From positions 5,894,981-5,958,980 of the forward strand of contig LNAC01000036.1 in NCBI GenBank assembly GCA_002007465.1: a stretch of 64,000 nucleotides of DNA, in the 5' to 3' direction. The notes under the pieces were generated by a model. It did no database searches, had not been told where the DNA came from, and saw nothing but the letters and a program-made list of their open reading frames with translations. Source of the stretch: Ailurus styani. Taxonomy: Eukaryota > Chordata > Mammalia > Carnivora > Ailuridae. This document shows, piece by piece, positions 23,465-35,085 of this stretch (its first letter is position 1; each line of letters opens with the position of its first letter). A program made the position numbers and the translations under genes.

Positions 23465-23799
23465 AATAAACTGGATGTTTATGTCCCCCTCAAATTCATG
23501 TATTGAAGTCTTACCCCGCAGTATGATGGGGCCTTGAGGAGGTGAATTGGTCATGAAGGTGGAGCGCTTGGGAATGAGAAAAGTGACCCCAGGGAGCTCC
23601 CTTGTCCCTCCCACCATATGAGGACAGTGAGAGGATGGCCAAAAGGGGGCCCTCACCAGACACTGCCAGAATCCGCCTACTCCTTGATCTTGGGCTTCCC
23701 CACCTCCAAAACTACGAGAAATAAGTATTTGTTGTTTAAGCTGTCCGGTTTATGGTATACAATGGTATTTTTGTTATAACAGCTTGAACAGACTAAGAT
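23465..23799 (+). mobile_element. MLT1A-type (ERVL-MaLR) solo LTR
   Basis: 'tgtccccctcaaattcatgt', 'tgaggaggtgaattggtcat', 'gccctcaccagacactgcca', 'cttgatcttgggcttcccca', 'aactacgagaaataagtatt' and the end 'agcttgaacagactaagat' match the MLT1A LTR almost throughout. No internal retroviral sequence is present. Confidence 0.88.
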
Positions 23800-23893
23800 G
23801 GGTTGTTTTCTTTTATTTTTGTTTGTTTTCTTTATTACACATATGCTGGGATCAAACTCTTTATATACACATATTTGAGCATTTGCCTGGCTA

Positions 23894-24128
23894 TGGAATT
23901 GACTTTAAAAAAAAAAGAATTATTTATTTGAGAGAGAGAGAGAAAGAAAACATGTGGGTTTGGGGGAGGGACAGAGGGAGAGTGAAAGAATCCTCAAGCA
24001 GACTCCCCACTGAACATGGAGCCTGACACAGGGCTCCATCCCAGGACCCCAAGACCATGACCTGAGCCGAAATCGAGAGACAGTTGCGACACCCGCTGAG
24101 CCAATTAGACACCCCTGGAATTGACTTT
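23894..24128 (-). mobile_element. Carnivore SINE (SINEC), reverse
   Basis: The complement of the head is decayed ('ctgagccaattagacacccc'); the body and tail are clear. The perfect 13-base target duplication 'tggaattgacttt' is at 23894-23906 and 24116-24128. Confidence 0.94.
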
Positions 24129-24224
24129 TAATAGGAAGAGATAAAATCTGCTTCCAGGGATGGAAATAAAGACCCAATGTAAGTAATAAGTCTCTTTTGT
24201 CAAGCAAATCATGTGAATTAAGCC

Positions 24225-24550
24225 CCCCACCAGGGGCCCAGGTCTATGGCAAAGGTATGGTGGTAGGGAAGACATGAGTCTGGCTTCCAAGATCTCACCC
24301 TCTCGTTGGACAGGAAGGATAAACACAATACAGTGTGGTCAGTACCGGGGATAACTGGTGTGGGCACTGCAAAGGGAGTCCAACCTCATCCTGCTCCACA
24401 GAGGTTATAACCAAGCCAGACCCTGAAGGATGGGTAAGAGTTTGGAAGGTCAGTTAGGAAGAGGAGGGAAAGGAAATTCTTGGAAGAGAGAACAGCGTTG
24501 GCCAGCCAAGGAGTCTCCAGGCCATGGCATGAGTGGTAACACAAGCCTAG
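24225..24550 (-). mobile_element. L2 fragment, reverse
   Basis: 'agaccctgaaggatgggtaa', 'gagtttggaaggtcag' and 'tggcttccaagatctcaccc' correspond to the reverse of the L2 3' body ('cctcctcagagaggccttcc' region). Decayed. Confidence 0.6.
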
Positions 24551-24689
24551 TGGTGAAGAGTCAGACCGCTTATGTTTTAATAACATTTTCGTAATCACTA
24601 CCCGGGAGACCCTGACACAAGGGATCTGAGCTTCCAAAGCTCAGGTTTCCTCCTGTGTAAAGTGGAAGTACATTGGTACCAGCCCATGA

Positions 24690-24930
24690 GGACAGTGTAA
24701 CAGGGTGGCCAAGGGCTCAGATGTTGGTGGTGGGCCATCTTGGTTCATATCCTGACAACACCAACTTCTAGCTGTGTTTTTAGACAGTTTATTTGACCTC
24801 TTCATGCTTCCGCATTCTCATTTATATAATGGGATCACAATGGTACCTACCTCGGAGTTGCTGTAAAGATTAACCAGACTAATACCTGTCAATCACTTTG
24901 GGTGATATCTGATATGGTTATTACTTTAGT
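24690..24930 (+). mobile_element. MIR SINE
   Basis: 'gtggccaagggctcagatgt', 'cttctagctgtgtttttaga', 'ttctcatttatataatggga' and 'gtacctacctcggagttgct' run in MIR order. Confidence 0.82.
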
Positions 24931-24939
24931 GGGGATAGA

Positions 24940-25560
24940 AAGATTGGTTATTGAGTGCCTGCTCTGATTCATATTCTAAGTTAAACACTGACAAATCCAT
25001 GATATGTAGATATAAGCCCCTGCCTTCATGGGTCTTCTAGGGAAAGAGATAGATCCCCATCAGGGGGAAAACCTCAATACTTCTGGGCTGGGGTTGTTAT
25101 TACAAAGGACATGAACTAGGGGTTGTGACAGACGAGGCAGACCTACTTGAGCCAGGAGGTCAGGATGACCTCTCTGAGGAGGAGACATTCGAGCTGGGAT
25201 CGGAAGAAAGGAATGAAGGGCGTTAGCAATGGGGAGACTAACAGTTGGGAGTGAGTGGAAAGAACATCAGGCAGAAGGAACAGCACCTAGGATCACCCAG
25301 AGGCAGCAAAGCAACTTTGATCATTCAAAGAATGGGAAAGGCCAGGGTGCCTGGGGTGGAGAAGTCTGCAGGAATGATATGTGAAACAAGACTCATGGTC
25401 CAGGCAGAGGTCAGACACACACGGAACCACATGCCATGTTCTAGTTTGGGTTCCATCCCAAGAACGATGGAAAGCTACTGAAGGATGACATGAAGCAGGA
25501 CAGGTGCCTGATCAGAGTTCTGTTTTTAGAAGATTGCACTGAATGCTGGGTAGAGAATAC
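24940..25560 (-). mobile_element. L2 3' body, reverse
   Basis: Reverse L2 text is present in order: 'tgcctgctctgattcatatt', 'cccctgccttcatgggtctt', 'aggtcaggatgacctctctg', 'gaacagcacctaggatcacc', 'gatggaaagctactgaagga' and 'tgacatgaagcaggacaggt'. This covers about 600 bases of one copy. Confidence 0.75.
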
Positions 25561-25579
25561 TTTGGAGGGGTGTATCAGC

Positions 25580-25990
25580 TATCAAGCATTACTACAGTGT
25601 TGTGTAACGAAGTGCCCGCCAAATTTAGTGGTTTACAACATTGTTTTCTGTTAGGGATAGCATTTGATTTCTCCTTTTTCACAAGTCTAGGGGTCAGCTG
25701 AGCTGGGCTGGTCCTGCTTGGGCCTGTCCATGTATCTGCAGCCAACTCGCAGACTGGTAGGGTCTGGCTGGTCTAGGATGGCTTGGGCTGGGTCGAATTC
25801 TCTCTGCTCCATGTGACCCCAAGAGGAAGAGCAGATATATAGGTAAATCTCCTTGAGACATCAGGACTCCACATCCTTGCTTCAGTCACATTCCACTGAC
25901 CAAAGTAAGTCACAAGGCCAGATTTCAGAAACAGGGAAACAGACCTCACCTTCTGTAGAGAGGACCTGCCAAGTCCCATTGCAAAGCATA
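25580..25990 (-). mobile_element. MLT1-type LTR, reverse
   Basis: 'gttgtgtaacgaagtgcccg', 'ccaaatttagtggtttacaa' and 'ctaggggtcagctgagctgg' match antisense MLT1 LTRs. 'ttccactgaccaaagtaagt' and 'cacaaggcc' continue it. Confidence 0.7.
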
Positions 25991-25998
25991 CTGAAACA

Positions 25999-26041
25999 GG
26001 CAGGAGGAAAGAAGGAGGAGGAGGAGGCAGGAGGAAAGAAG
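25999..26041. repeat. Duplicated purine-rich block
   Basis: The 16-base unit 'ggcaggaggaaagaag' occurs at 25999-26014 and 26026-26041, separated by GGA repeats. Confidence 0.9.
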
Positions 26042-26049
26042 TAGGACCA

Positions 26050-26564
26050 TTCTTGCCATCAACCTTCCACAGGGGGCAAGACTGGAAGGGACGAGATCAG
26101 CTAGGAACCCACTGTAGATACCCAGGCGAAAGAGGACAGTGGCTCACACTTGGGGGGTGGACATGCTCACAGAATAAAGAAAGTAAGAGAGGACGATGGG
26201 ATACCTGCAGAGCCCTGAGCACCTGTTAGGCACATAGACCTTTCAGCCAACAGTTGCTTAATAGATTTAATAGATTTAGATTTAATGCTTGAACGGCAGA
26301 TGCATGACCTGTTTGCAGTATGGGATGGGGTAGGACAGGATTGATGCATGCGAGGGACATGAGCTGAGGATGAAGGTAAGATTGGGACTATTGTACTTCT
26401 GATGAGTGAAAGGTCTTTTACGAATAATTCAGCCACAGAACTGAAGAATCCAGAGGAAGGAAGGAAGCAATGCCCAAGCCCATAATCTCCCTTAAGTTAG
26501 AAAAAGGCATCAGGAACAAAAAGGCTAAGGATTCATAATATTTCATCAAAGATGGGGCCCAGCC
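26050..26564. other. Unassigned sequence
   Basis: No gene or repeat family is recognised. A local duplication 'tagatttaatagatttagat' occurs near 26262-26282. Confidence 0.4.
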
Positions 26565-26730
26565 CTCTATGTATCAAATGTCTGCTGAATGCTAAGGAAT
26601 TTACAGACTTTAGCTCATTTTAACTCATTTGTACCTTGTCACAATCCTCTGAGTCAGATGATAATACTAATGAGGGGACAGAGTGGCAGAGCAGGAATTC
26701 AAAGTCATGACTGTCCAGCTGAGCAGGGTG
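26565..26730 (-). mobile_element. MIR SINE, reverse
   Basis: 'gctgaatgctaaggaattta', 'gtcacaatcctctgagtcag', 'atgataatactaatgagggg' and 'agagcaggaattcaaagtca' follow reverse MIR. The tract next to it is a GGT-rich minisatellite. Confidence 0.7.
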
Positions 26731-26734
26731 GAGC

Positions 26735-27065
26735 ATGGCAGTCATCGTGGTCATGGTGGTCATGGTGTTTATGATGGTCATGGTGGTCATGGAGGTGTTC
26801 ACGGTGGGGTTATTGGTGGTGGTGTAGGTAACAGCAATGATAATGGTAGTGACCACTGTGGGGGTAGTCAGGGGGATACCAGTGCTAATACTGGTCCTGG
26901 TGGTGGTGATGGCGGTGCTGGTATTATAATCATAATGGTGACCATGGTGATGACACTAGTTGTGACAGTGACAATTGTCATATGAATGCTGCTGGAGTCA
27001 TTGGTGTTGGTCATGGTGATGGCACTCGTGGGTTTTGGTGGTGCTGGTAATGTCAGTGATGGACA
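26735..27065. repeat. Degenerate GGT/GGTCAT minisatellite
   Basis: About 330 bases dominated by GGT, GAT and GTCAT words ('ggtcatggtggtcatggtgt' and similar). It translates in one frame into an artefactual His/Gly-rich peptide and, on the other strand, a Thr/Met/Ile-rich one. The array is interrupted and probably old. It is not a coding region. Confidence 0.85.
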
Positions 27066-27189
27066 AGGGTAGAGGTTAGGAATAAAATGGGAAGGCTTAG
27101 CCCTACTAGTAGACATACCAGGAAACTGCCAGGAAACACAAGTGTTTGGACAAGGGAAACCACCAGGAACTTTCCAGCATACGCGGTAT

Positions 27190-27770
27190 TTCTAAATAAT
27201 GATTAGGACCAGGGCAAGACTGTGAGTAAAGCCCGAGAAAATCACACCTGCTCTGGGGCTTTCACCAACAACAGCTTTGTTGATTGCTCTCTCTCTTCTC
27301 TAAAGAAGAACCACCTCACCTTCTGCCCCACCCAATAAAACGGCTCGGTAAATATAATTACTTGCACCGTCTAATCAATATCGGATTGCTCCTGGCCCCA
27401 GCTTGTTCAATATCAGTGTCTGGGATCACAGAATCTTGATACTTCCCTCAAGATGCCAATTTCTGCTTAATGTTAGATAAACCACATCTATCAACCCCAT
27501 CCGCTAATGAGATTTTATTGTGTCATTAATAATCTACATCTTAAAAATATGTTTTCGACTAATACAACATGAAATATGAGGTTGCAAATATTCTACGCTT
27601 CCCAGTCACAGAACTCCTGATGGCCAGTTGAACAACCCAAATCAATGTTGTATTAAGCAATCTCAGAAAGTGATTACGGAATTTGAGAGACAAACAACGG
27701 GTAGGTGAAGAAAAACTATTTTTCCATTGATTTTTTTCTAAGAGAGTGAGAATTAAAAAGCAGTCTCCAT
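27190..27770. promoter_or_regulatory. Candidate conserved non-coding element block
   Basis: No repeat is recognised. Cores include 'taaatataattacttg', 'tctaatcaatatcgg', 'gctaatgagattttatt' and 'gtcattaataatc'. The repeated 'tcaatatc' words suit ONECUT/CUX-class sites. The call is compositional. Confidence 0.4.
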
Positions 27771-28595
27771 TCATAGGAAGAGGCCTGTTGGTGGAAGTTT
27801 GTTACCCCCAAAGTAGGTCAGCTCTTTGCTCTGAGTTTGGGTCACGAGTTCTAAAAGAGCCCAGGCTCCTCGACTCTTAGTATATGAAAACCAGAGCTCA
27901 GACTTGTCCTCAAAGACAAGACAAGCTACACCCATCTCCTTAGAAACACATCGCAAGTAGCACACGGCCGGGTGACTGCCGTGAAGTTCCTCTGTACACA
28001 GAAGCAGCACGGGGTAAAGAGCCTTATTCCAAGAGACGCTGTCTCCATGAAAAGTCCCAGGACAGAAAGCCCCAGAAGGTCAAGCTGCACCACAAAAGCC
28101 AAACCAGCCACAAGCAAGGAGAGGTGCCATGGACTGATTAACAGACCCAGGTTTTCTTGATCTGCAAAAATCGCATTTGTTTTCATTACCTCACTGTTGT
28201 GCTCATCCTATGAAGAATTTGGCCTGCTCTTCTTTATTTCCTTATTAGGAATAATCTCTCATTTGGGAACCAGGCGATTCTGAGTCCCAACTTCGCGGGG
28301 TTTGCGGCTCTTGAATGAATGACAGGCAGAGTCAGCATGACGGGGCTGTATGTATTCTTGTTATGACCATACAGAATATTTTCTGTCAAAATGGGAAAAT
28401 TAAAAAAAAAGGGGGGGTTAATGTGTTCAGCGTTATCTGCTGACTCATCAATTAGCTGGAGGACCTCACAGTGACTGGTTGGCTTACAGTTAGTTGGGTG
28501 GACATAGCCCAAAAGAGACCCACAGGAGGTGTCCTGGGACAATATGTATGTAAGTGTGTGGGAGGGTGGGGGGATCCTACAGGACACCTGATTCT
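27771..28595. other. Unassigned sequence
   Basis: No gene or repeat family is recognised. Frames of 79-117 residues are unsupported. Confidence 0.4.
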
Positions 28596-28838
28596 AAAAA
28601 TAGCACTTAGGGGTTACCTGGGGGGCTCAGTCAGTTAAGCATCAAACTCTTAACATTGAGTTAGGTCATGATCTCCAGGTCGTGGGATAGAGCCCCATGT
28701 AGGGCTATGTACTTAGTGGAGTCTGCTTCTCTCCCTCTCTCTAGTTCCCTTTCCACATTCTCTCTCTCTCTCTCTCAAATAAATAAATAAATCTTTATAA
28801 TAAATGAATAAATAAAAATAAATAAAAACAGCACTTAG
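28596..28838 (+). mobile_element. Carnivore SINE (SINEC), older subfamily
   Basis: It has the head 'gggttacctggggggctcag' and the older-type 'catcaaactcttaacattga'. The tail is long and composed of AAAT units. The target duplication is 15 bases with one mismatch ('aaaaatagcacttag' / 'aaaaacagcacttag') at 28596-28610 and 28824-28838. Confidence 0.95.
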
Positions 28839-29774
28839 GACTGAAAATTCGAGAAACCGAAACAAGGCACTAAGAGGATGGATTTTTCAGGGGGTATCTG
28901 TTTTCTTGTTACCATCAATTCCTATCAAATATTTTGATCATGAAGGCTCTCTCTTAACCACAGGTCAAATTGTTACTTCCACTCTACAGGGCAGCGTGGG
29001 CCACCATCGCAGATCTCCAAGAGGGGGTGCTTGCCAAGCTCACGATACGTGAAATGAAGGCCCTTTCTGTACTCCAGCTGTGGACCCAGCAGCTGCTAAC
29101 CAAAGACAGCCATTCCCTCTGCCTGCTTGTTTTCCGTTGCTCCACATTCATTCAAAGCACTATCTTCTAGTCTCCCGTGTTCCTTCACAAATCCCATGTG
29201 GACAAGACACCAGATGACGGAAGCCGTACAACCAGGGCTTTCCTTCCTTTCTTCTCTCCTGAAGCGAAGGTTCAAGAATGCATCTCAGTTTGTCCAAAGA
29301 CAGAGCTCTGATTGAGCCACTTTATTTTTGATAGCTGTAATAAACACCTTCACAAGGAAGGGGGCGGGGGTGGAGAAAATAAAAACAAAACAGTGGATTC
29401 ACCGGCTGGCGACGATATTTCTGTGTAAGTGATACTTACAAGACTAAGCTGGGTAACTCAATAGTAAAACGGGCAAGTTTTAGGGCCACTGCCATTACGA
29501 AAATAACACTAATACAAGACACATGTGGGTGCTGGCCAGGATGCATCCCCAGAGCTCCTGGGCAGCCCAAACCAGGGATCAAAACACAGAACTCAGCCCT
29601 AGTAGCATAACCTTTGCTGTGATCCCAGGTCAGAATCTGGTAATGTAATCTTCTGCCAACTGGGGTTTCCTCGTGTTACCAAGGACATATCGGGAGGCTT
29701 TGTTTTGATCTCTTCGATCATGGCCTTTAAAGTTCTGAGATCTGCAAGTTTTGCCTGGCCCTTTTTTTTAAAGG
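28839..29774. other. Unassigned sequence
   Basis: No gene or repeat family is recognised over 0.9 kb. Confidence 0.4.
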
Positions 29775-29885
29775 AGTAGCCGGGACAGGTTAAGTGACCT
29801 ACCCAAGGTCACACAGTAAATCCGTAGCAGAACTGAGATCAGCACCTAGATATAATCGCTGTTTTGCAGTCAGTGTTGCCAAAGA
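29775..29885 (-). mobile_element. MIR SINE fragment, reverse
   Basis: 'ggttaagtgacctacccaag' and 'gtcacacagtaaatccgtag' are the classic reverse MIR core. Confidence 0.88.
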
Positions 29886-30129
29886 AGATGCACCACCCAT
29901 CACCTTTACTGAAATGCCATACTTGGTCCGGGTACCATTCTAACTCTGAGAGATTGTTATGATAACACATTCTCACATGTCAAAGCACCACGCAATAAGC
30001 CAAGAACCCGTATAAAAACAATAAAAATATTATATGGGATTCCTCAGCTTGTGATTTGCGGCTTCCTTTTCAAAGTCTCTTTCTCTATATTTTGCTCATT
30101 TTGGGGGTCTCGGTTTGAAGGTGGTCAAT

Positions 30130-30365
30130 CGGAGAGACTCTCTCCACCCAATCCCAGCTCACCTACACTCTGCACTTCCCAGTCCCTTCCTATTAGGTTC
30201 CTTGTTTGTTTCCTTCACCGATATTATCTTGTTCCCTCATCTGTTTCCTTACTGTCTTTCTCCTCTTCAAGAATGTGAGACCTGTAAGGGCAGGGACCCT
30301 TAACCATTTTTGTTCAATGCTATACTCCCAGTTCCTGGCATATAGTAGGTGCTCCCCCCACAACA
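30130..30365 (+). mobile_element. L2 3' end
   Basis: 'agaatgtgagacctgtaagg', 'gcagggacccttaaccattt' and 'cagttcctggcatatagtag' are the L2 terminus in sense orientation. Confidence 0.82.
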
Positions 30366-31005
30366 TATAATCAATTTCACTAACTAGATACAACTTCCCC
30401 TTTCTTAAAACCTCCATCTGTCCTCTTTTATATGGTTTATGGCACTTGTATTCTTCCTTGAAAAACACCCCCCAGCCCAGCTAGCCCCCTCTACCAGGTT
30501 GGAAAGACTTTGAAGACAGTATATATATTTATATCTGCTGCAGTGCTTAGGAGTGTATCTTACCAACGTTGGTTCTAAAATTTAATCGAGACAGGCGCAA
30601 AGATCCAGAGTTTTTGGATCCCATCCAAAAATAAAAGTCAACCCAGGAAGCTAAAGGAAGGCATGCATTTAAAGAAGGAGTTTCCACTGCAACTAGTTCA
30701 TATGTTCTGGTCTCTCCTTTTTCTCTGGACTTGAACTTGGGCACGTCCAAAACACTGCACGGAACAAAGATATCTTGGACCAAGCTCTTATTTGTGCCTC
30801 CTGAACAGCTACTCCCAGCTGGCTTTATGTAAGTGATCATAGGATAAAATTTCATCACAATCTTCAGTGAACGTGACGAAAGATTGCTTCATCTATTGTC
30901 CCCAGGAATGGTGCTCAGAGGTCCTCAGTCCGAGGAGGGACATAAGACACTGAGAGAGACATCACCGCAGTGGAGAGCCCCACGCTGAGGCAACTAGACC
31001 ACAGT
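30366..31005. other. Unassigned sequence
   Basis: No gene or repeat family is recognised. A 103-residue minus-strand frame at 30547-30858 is unsupported. Confidence 0.4.
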
Positions 31006-31008
31006 GCT

Positions 31009-31040
31009 GACCATGATGCCCGGACCATGACGCCCGGACC
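31009..31040 (+). repeat. 14-base tandem duplication
   Basis: 'gaccatgatgcccg' is followed at once by 'gaccatgacgcccg' and a partial third copy, at the start of a MIR. Confidence 0.9.
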
Positions 31041-31235
31041 ACACAGACCTAAGTTCCAGTCCCAGCTCTCTCACTTACAGGCTGGGTGACCTCAATTTCC
31101 TCATCCAATAAATGGGACTAATGCATCACTTGCACAGTTGATCAAAGCAGCGAATGTCTATAAAGTTCCTGGAACAAAGTAGCTGCTCAACAAAGATTAG
31201 TTGTCACTACTCTTATTACTGCTGTTACTTCTTCA
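31041..31235 (+). mobile_element. MIR SINE
   Basis: 'aagttccagtcccagctctc', 'tcacttacaggctgggtgac', 'tcaatttcctcatccaataa' and 'tagctgctcaacaaagatta' give nearly the full MIR order. Confidence 0.88.
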
Positions 31236-31239
31236 CACT

Positions 31240-31473
31240 GTCCCTTGTATTTATTTTTTTTAAGATTTATTCATTTATTTTTGAGAGAGAGAGAGCACGG
31301 ATGGGGGAGGAGCAGAGGGAGAAGGAGAGAGAGAGAATCCCAAGCAGATTCTGCACTGAGTGCACAACCCGACATGGGGCTCAATCTCACGAGAGTGAGA
31401 TCATGACCTGAGCTGAAGTCGAGTCAGACACTCAACTGACTGAGCCACCCAGGCGCCCCGTCCCTTGTATTTA
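31240..31473 (-). mobile_element. Carnivore SINE (SINEC), reverse
   Basis: It ends in 'ctgagccacccaggcgcccc'. The 14-base target duplication 'gtcccttgtattta' at 31240-31253 and 31460-31473 is perfect. The insertion splits the text leading into the L2 on its right. Confidence 0.95.
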
Positions 31474-31885
31474 AAATTCAAACCTACTTCTCTGTCTACA
31501 GTCCCCATATAGCCTGAGTTCTGTCCCACCACAGGGCACTTGCACTTCTTATTGTTTGAACCCTAGTCCCACCTCCAGTGCCTGCAGCCTGACCGGTTCT
31601 TAATTCCCCATCTCAATCATCTCAGCTCAAATGTCACTTCCAGAGAGATCCCTTGATGGCCTAATCGGAAGAAGCCTCCCACCGAGACCTTTCCACTCAT
31701 CACCCACTTCACATTCTTCATGCACTCCTCCTCCGCTGAAATCGTCCCGTTACTCACTCCCCACCCGCACCTGCGTTCTGTGGATGCCCTAAGAGTTGGG
31801 CTGCCACCTTCTTTTCTACTGCTGCCTTCTCGAGCACCCGGCACACAGTAGGTGCACAATAAGTGTTTGTTGAATGGCAACCTAT
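31474..31885 (+). mobile_element. L2 3' body and end
   Basis: 'cagggcacttgcacttctta', 'tctcagctcaaatgtcactt', 'ccagagagatcccttgatgg' and 'agcacccggcacacagtagg' follow the L2 3' body, ending 'gtttgttgaatgg'. Confidence 0.85.
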
Positions 31886-33396
31886 GTGAACAAACGCAGG
31901 GAAACAAGTCCCCAGAAAGGCCAATAAGACCTGAGTGTAGGACCACCTATGTAGTTTGCAGAGTCTAGTGCAAAATCAAATGCAGGGCCTCTTCAAAGTA
32001 TTAAGAATTTCAAACAGCGACAGCAGAGCATTCAGCCAAGCCCGGAACCCTTCTGAGCAAGTGCACGGGTCGCACGCCCATGAAGGTGGCCCTGCCCGGA
32101 AGGCCATGGTAAACAGCTGGAGGAGTTCTTCACTGATGGGCAAAGCCTCTGGAGAGTTCTCAGATCACAGCAAGCAGCCGGCCTGGCAGACAGAGTTAGG
32201 CCTGGCCTTTCTCACTAGACCTTCCTCCTCACTCTGGAAGGCCAGTTCTTAGTGGCTCCTCTTCCTCCTTCAGGCTCCTCTTTGGGGGTTTTACTTCAGA
32301 GTAGAGTCACATAATAAAAAAACCTGTAAAGCGTGAAGGGCAACCAGTTGAGAGAATCATCACGCCAAGAGAACAACAGCTCTGAAATCACTGGGATGGC
32401 GGAGAATGAGGGAGAACCCCAGGAGCAAGGCTGCTACGTACAGCTGTGACGGTTGCTCACTGCACAAGGCCCTTCCAAGGGGACAGGGAGAACTAGAACC
32501 CAGTCTGTTGCCCAGCAAGGTACCTGATGCAGGAGGTGCACTCCCCCAGAGGGAGGGACACCATTCTCTCTGCACAGAGACCCTGTCTACTTGGTGAGCC
32601 ACATGCCTGCCTGGAGGGGGTGTCATTTTCTAATTTGCTCAAAACCATAAAGTTGTGCAATGCAACATCCCTGCCCGAGACTAGACAAAGGAAGCTTGCG
32701 GAGCAGCTGAAGGAACTTGAGAGTGTCACTACAAACAAAATAATCCCCTCCCTCCACCAGATCCTACTCCCAGTTAGAGTGGCCTGCACCGCGCCCAGAG
32801 GCAGAAGGCACAATCATGGAGGTCGCCAGCAAAACGCCAAATACGCATACGCTGACCATTGGGATAGCTGTGCAGCTGGAAAAGGAGTGGACAAGAGACC
32901 ATCCCCTTGCTGGCTCACAAGATCTGGGACATGTTCCTTGGGACCTGGCAGGGGCCCCGAGGGTGGCAATTGGCTGGGATGCGTTTGGGGGGGTGGTTAG
33001 GAGGAAGGAGGGAGCGCTGGTCCCAAAGGAGATGGAACGCCGACTTTCCGGGCTGTTGGCAGGTGGGGAGCCAGTACTCCGTTTTCACTGTCACTTGCCT
33101 CTGTGTGGCTTCGAAGGATTCTTTGAGCCCCAGAGCCCTTGCTGGAAGAAATCTGTCCTGTCTTCTTAGCTGGGACCTGCCCCCCGCCTATGAATAAAGA
33201 GAAACAAGTCCTCATCCTGTCCCCTTCGGAAGCCTGGCTCAGGATCCCTGCAGTCAGTGTGGCTGTTGGGGCCCGGTAGGGATTTCTCAGGGACTTGTAA
33301 GATTCCGGGCACCAAAAGAACACGTCTGACTCCAAGGGAGACAGAGGAATCACTCCAACTGCCCTTACTTAACTGCCTTTAAAAAATGTCTGGGTC
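31886..33396. other. Unassigned sequence, no supported gene
   Basis: 1.5 kb without a recognised repeat. A 157-residue frame (32527-33000, plus) and overlapping frames on both strands have no recognisable domains and composition like the flanks. An exon cannot be excluded by eye but nothing positively supports one. Confidence 0.4.
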
Positions 33397-33595
33397 TTGG
33401 AGCCCTTGGGTGACTCAGTCGGTTAAGCATCCGCCTTCCGCTGGGGTTGTGACTTCGGGGTCCTGGGATCTAGGCTCCCGTGGGGGTCCCTGTTCAGTGG
33501 AGAGCCTGCTTCTCCCTCTCCCTCTGCAGTTCCCCCTGCTTATGTTCTCTCTCTCTCTCTCAAATGAATAATAAATAAAAGTCTTTAAAAAACAA
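33397..33595 (+). mobile_element. Carnivore SINE (SINEC)
   Basis: The head is decayed ('agcccttgggtgactcagtc'); the CT-rich middle and an (AAATA)n-like tail are present. No clear target duplication was found. Confidence 0.92.
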
Positions 33596-33779
33596 AATAC
33601 AATAAAAAGTCCCTGTTTCTTAAATGTGACTACTGGGACAGCCGGAGCAGGGAAGAAGCAATGTGGACTTTTGTATTTGATTTTTAAGTGTCCCGTTTGG
33701 CCAGTTTCCAGTCGAGTACAGAGGCGATAATGGAATGGGGGTGGGGGCAGTGCTGGTGCTTGATTAGGTCCTTTGCATG

Positions 33780-34070
33780 CATGGTGTCAATCAGTTCTTA
33801 CTGATGGGGAAGTGAACCCCTCCTTTTCACAGACATGGAAACAGAGGCCAAGAAAAAGAACACATACGAAGTGCCAACTCTACCTTTGGGCAATATAATA
33901 GGTTGCTTGTCTCGTGTGTTAGGACGACCTTGCGAGGTGGGGAATATTCCCATTTTACAGATGAGGAAGCTAGACTTCCGAGCATTTAGAAATAGATGCA
34001 AGGTGCACATAACCAAGAGGTGGTATTCCGAAGATTCGAACCCAGGGACCAGATTCCGTTGTGTGTGCCT
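33780..34070 (-). mobile_element. MIR SINE, reverse
   Basis: 'cgaagtgccaactctacctt', 'ttcccattttacagatgagg', 'aagctagacttccgagcatt' and 'gaagattcgaacccagggac' follow reverse MIR. Confidence 0.85.
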
Positions 34071-34889
34071 CCCTCTCCAAGCAAGGGTATCATCAAGTGA
34101 ATGTTCTGGGCTGATCCGCTGGGGCCCAGAGTCCATGCTGAAGCACAGGGTCCTTCCCCCTGGCCCTGGTTAGGAGCAGAAGCCAAAGGCAAGTTCTTCG
34201 TTTGCATGTTTCAAAAGTCAAGTGGTGGAACGGCCAGCGAAGCCACCATCTGGGTGGGAAGGGCTTTGCCCTCCCGCGCCATCCACACCAATGGGAACTG
34301 CACGGAGCCAACAAGTCGATGGCAGACACTCTTCCCACTCCCTCTAAACCCACACACGCCCTGAGCCATGAGATTTACAGCTGCCGGGGGCCTCGCCTTG
34401 GACAGAAACCAGCCCAGCATCATGATCCGGGCCTCAAAAGCTAAACCCTCAGATGGGGAAAACATCCTGCCCTTTACAAGTCCGTTCCTTCTCTCAGTTT
34501 TATTAACCAGAAGGCCGAGATCACAATACGGGTTTGCAATACCAGTTACCAGCTGGTGGAATCACAGAGCAGAGCCTTCTCTCCTGGAGCCAGCCTGAAG
34601 ACCACACCAAACCTCCAGATGGGCAGTAAAATCTTTTAAACAGCTGCTGTCTCTGGCTCTGCTACTACTGGAATTGTGCGTTTGCTTTATACGGATCGTG
34701 GCACGCAGAGCCCTTCGGACTGAAAATTAAAAATACCGTGCGATCGAGGCTGGTTCATCTTTCCAGCATCTTGGGATTGGGACTCCTTCCTGGGAGTTTA
34801 GTTTTGGGGACCCTAGGCTCTTCTGTATTCTGGGGCCAGAATGGGGAAGAACTCTTACCAGCAAGAGAGACTAACATAGCAACAGTCAC
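34071..34889. other. Unassigned sequence
   Basis: No repeat is recognised. 34640-34760 carries CpG and AT-rich text ('ataccgtgcgatcgaggctg') like the candidate elements elsewhere. Confidence 0.35.
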
Positions 34890-35085
34890 GTCCTCTGATG
34901 GGACACCTCCTGTGTATTTTGTGGGCATGATCTCTTCTGATCATCATGGTGACCCCCGCTAAGTAGGACCTGCTATTTGGGCCTGTCGATAAATGGGGAC
35001 TGGGGGGGGCAGAGAGGTTAAGGATTTGCCCAGAATTACAAATCTGGAAAGGGGTAGAGAAGGGATCGAAACCCAAGTCCCCCTA
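34890..35085 (-). mobile_element. MIR SINE, reverse
   Basis: 'tctcttctgatcatcatggt', 'gcagagaggttaaggatttg' and 'cccagaattacaaatctgga' follow reverse MIR. Confidence 0.82.

Noticed and set aside
23465..23799. Possible endogenous retrovirus
   Set aside because: Only a solo MaLR-type LTR is present, with no internal gag, pol or env sequence. The MLT1 copies at 25.6 and 56.2 kb are likewise LTR only.
26683..26985. His/Gly-rich 100-residue frame
   Set aside because: It is translation of the GGT/GTCAT minisatellite.
32527..33000. 157-residue plus-strand frame
   Set aside because: No domain, no codon bias visible, other frames open in parallel.
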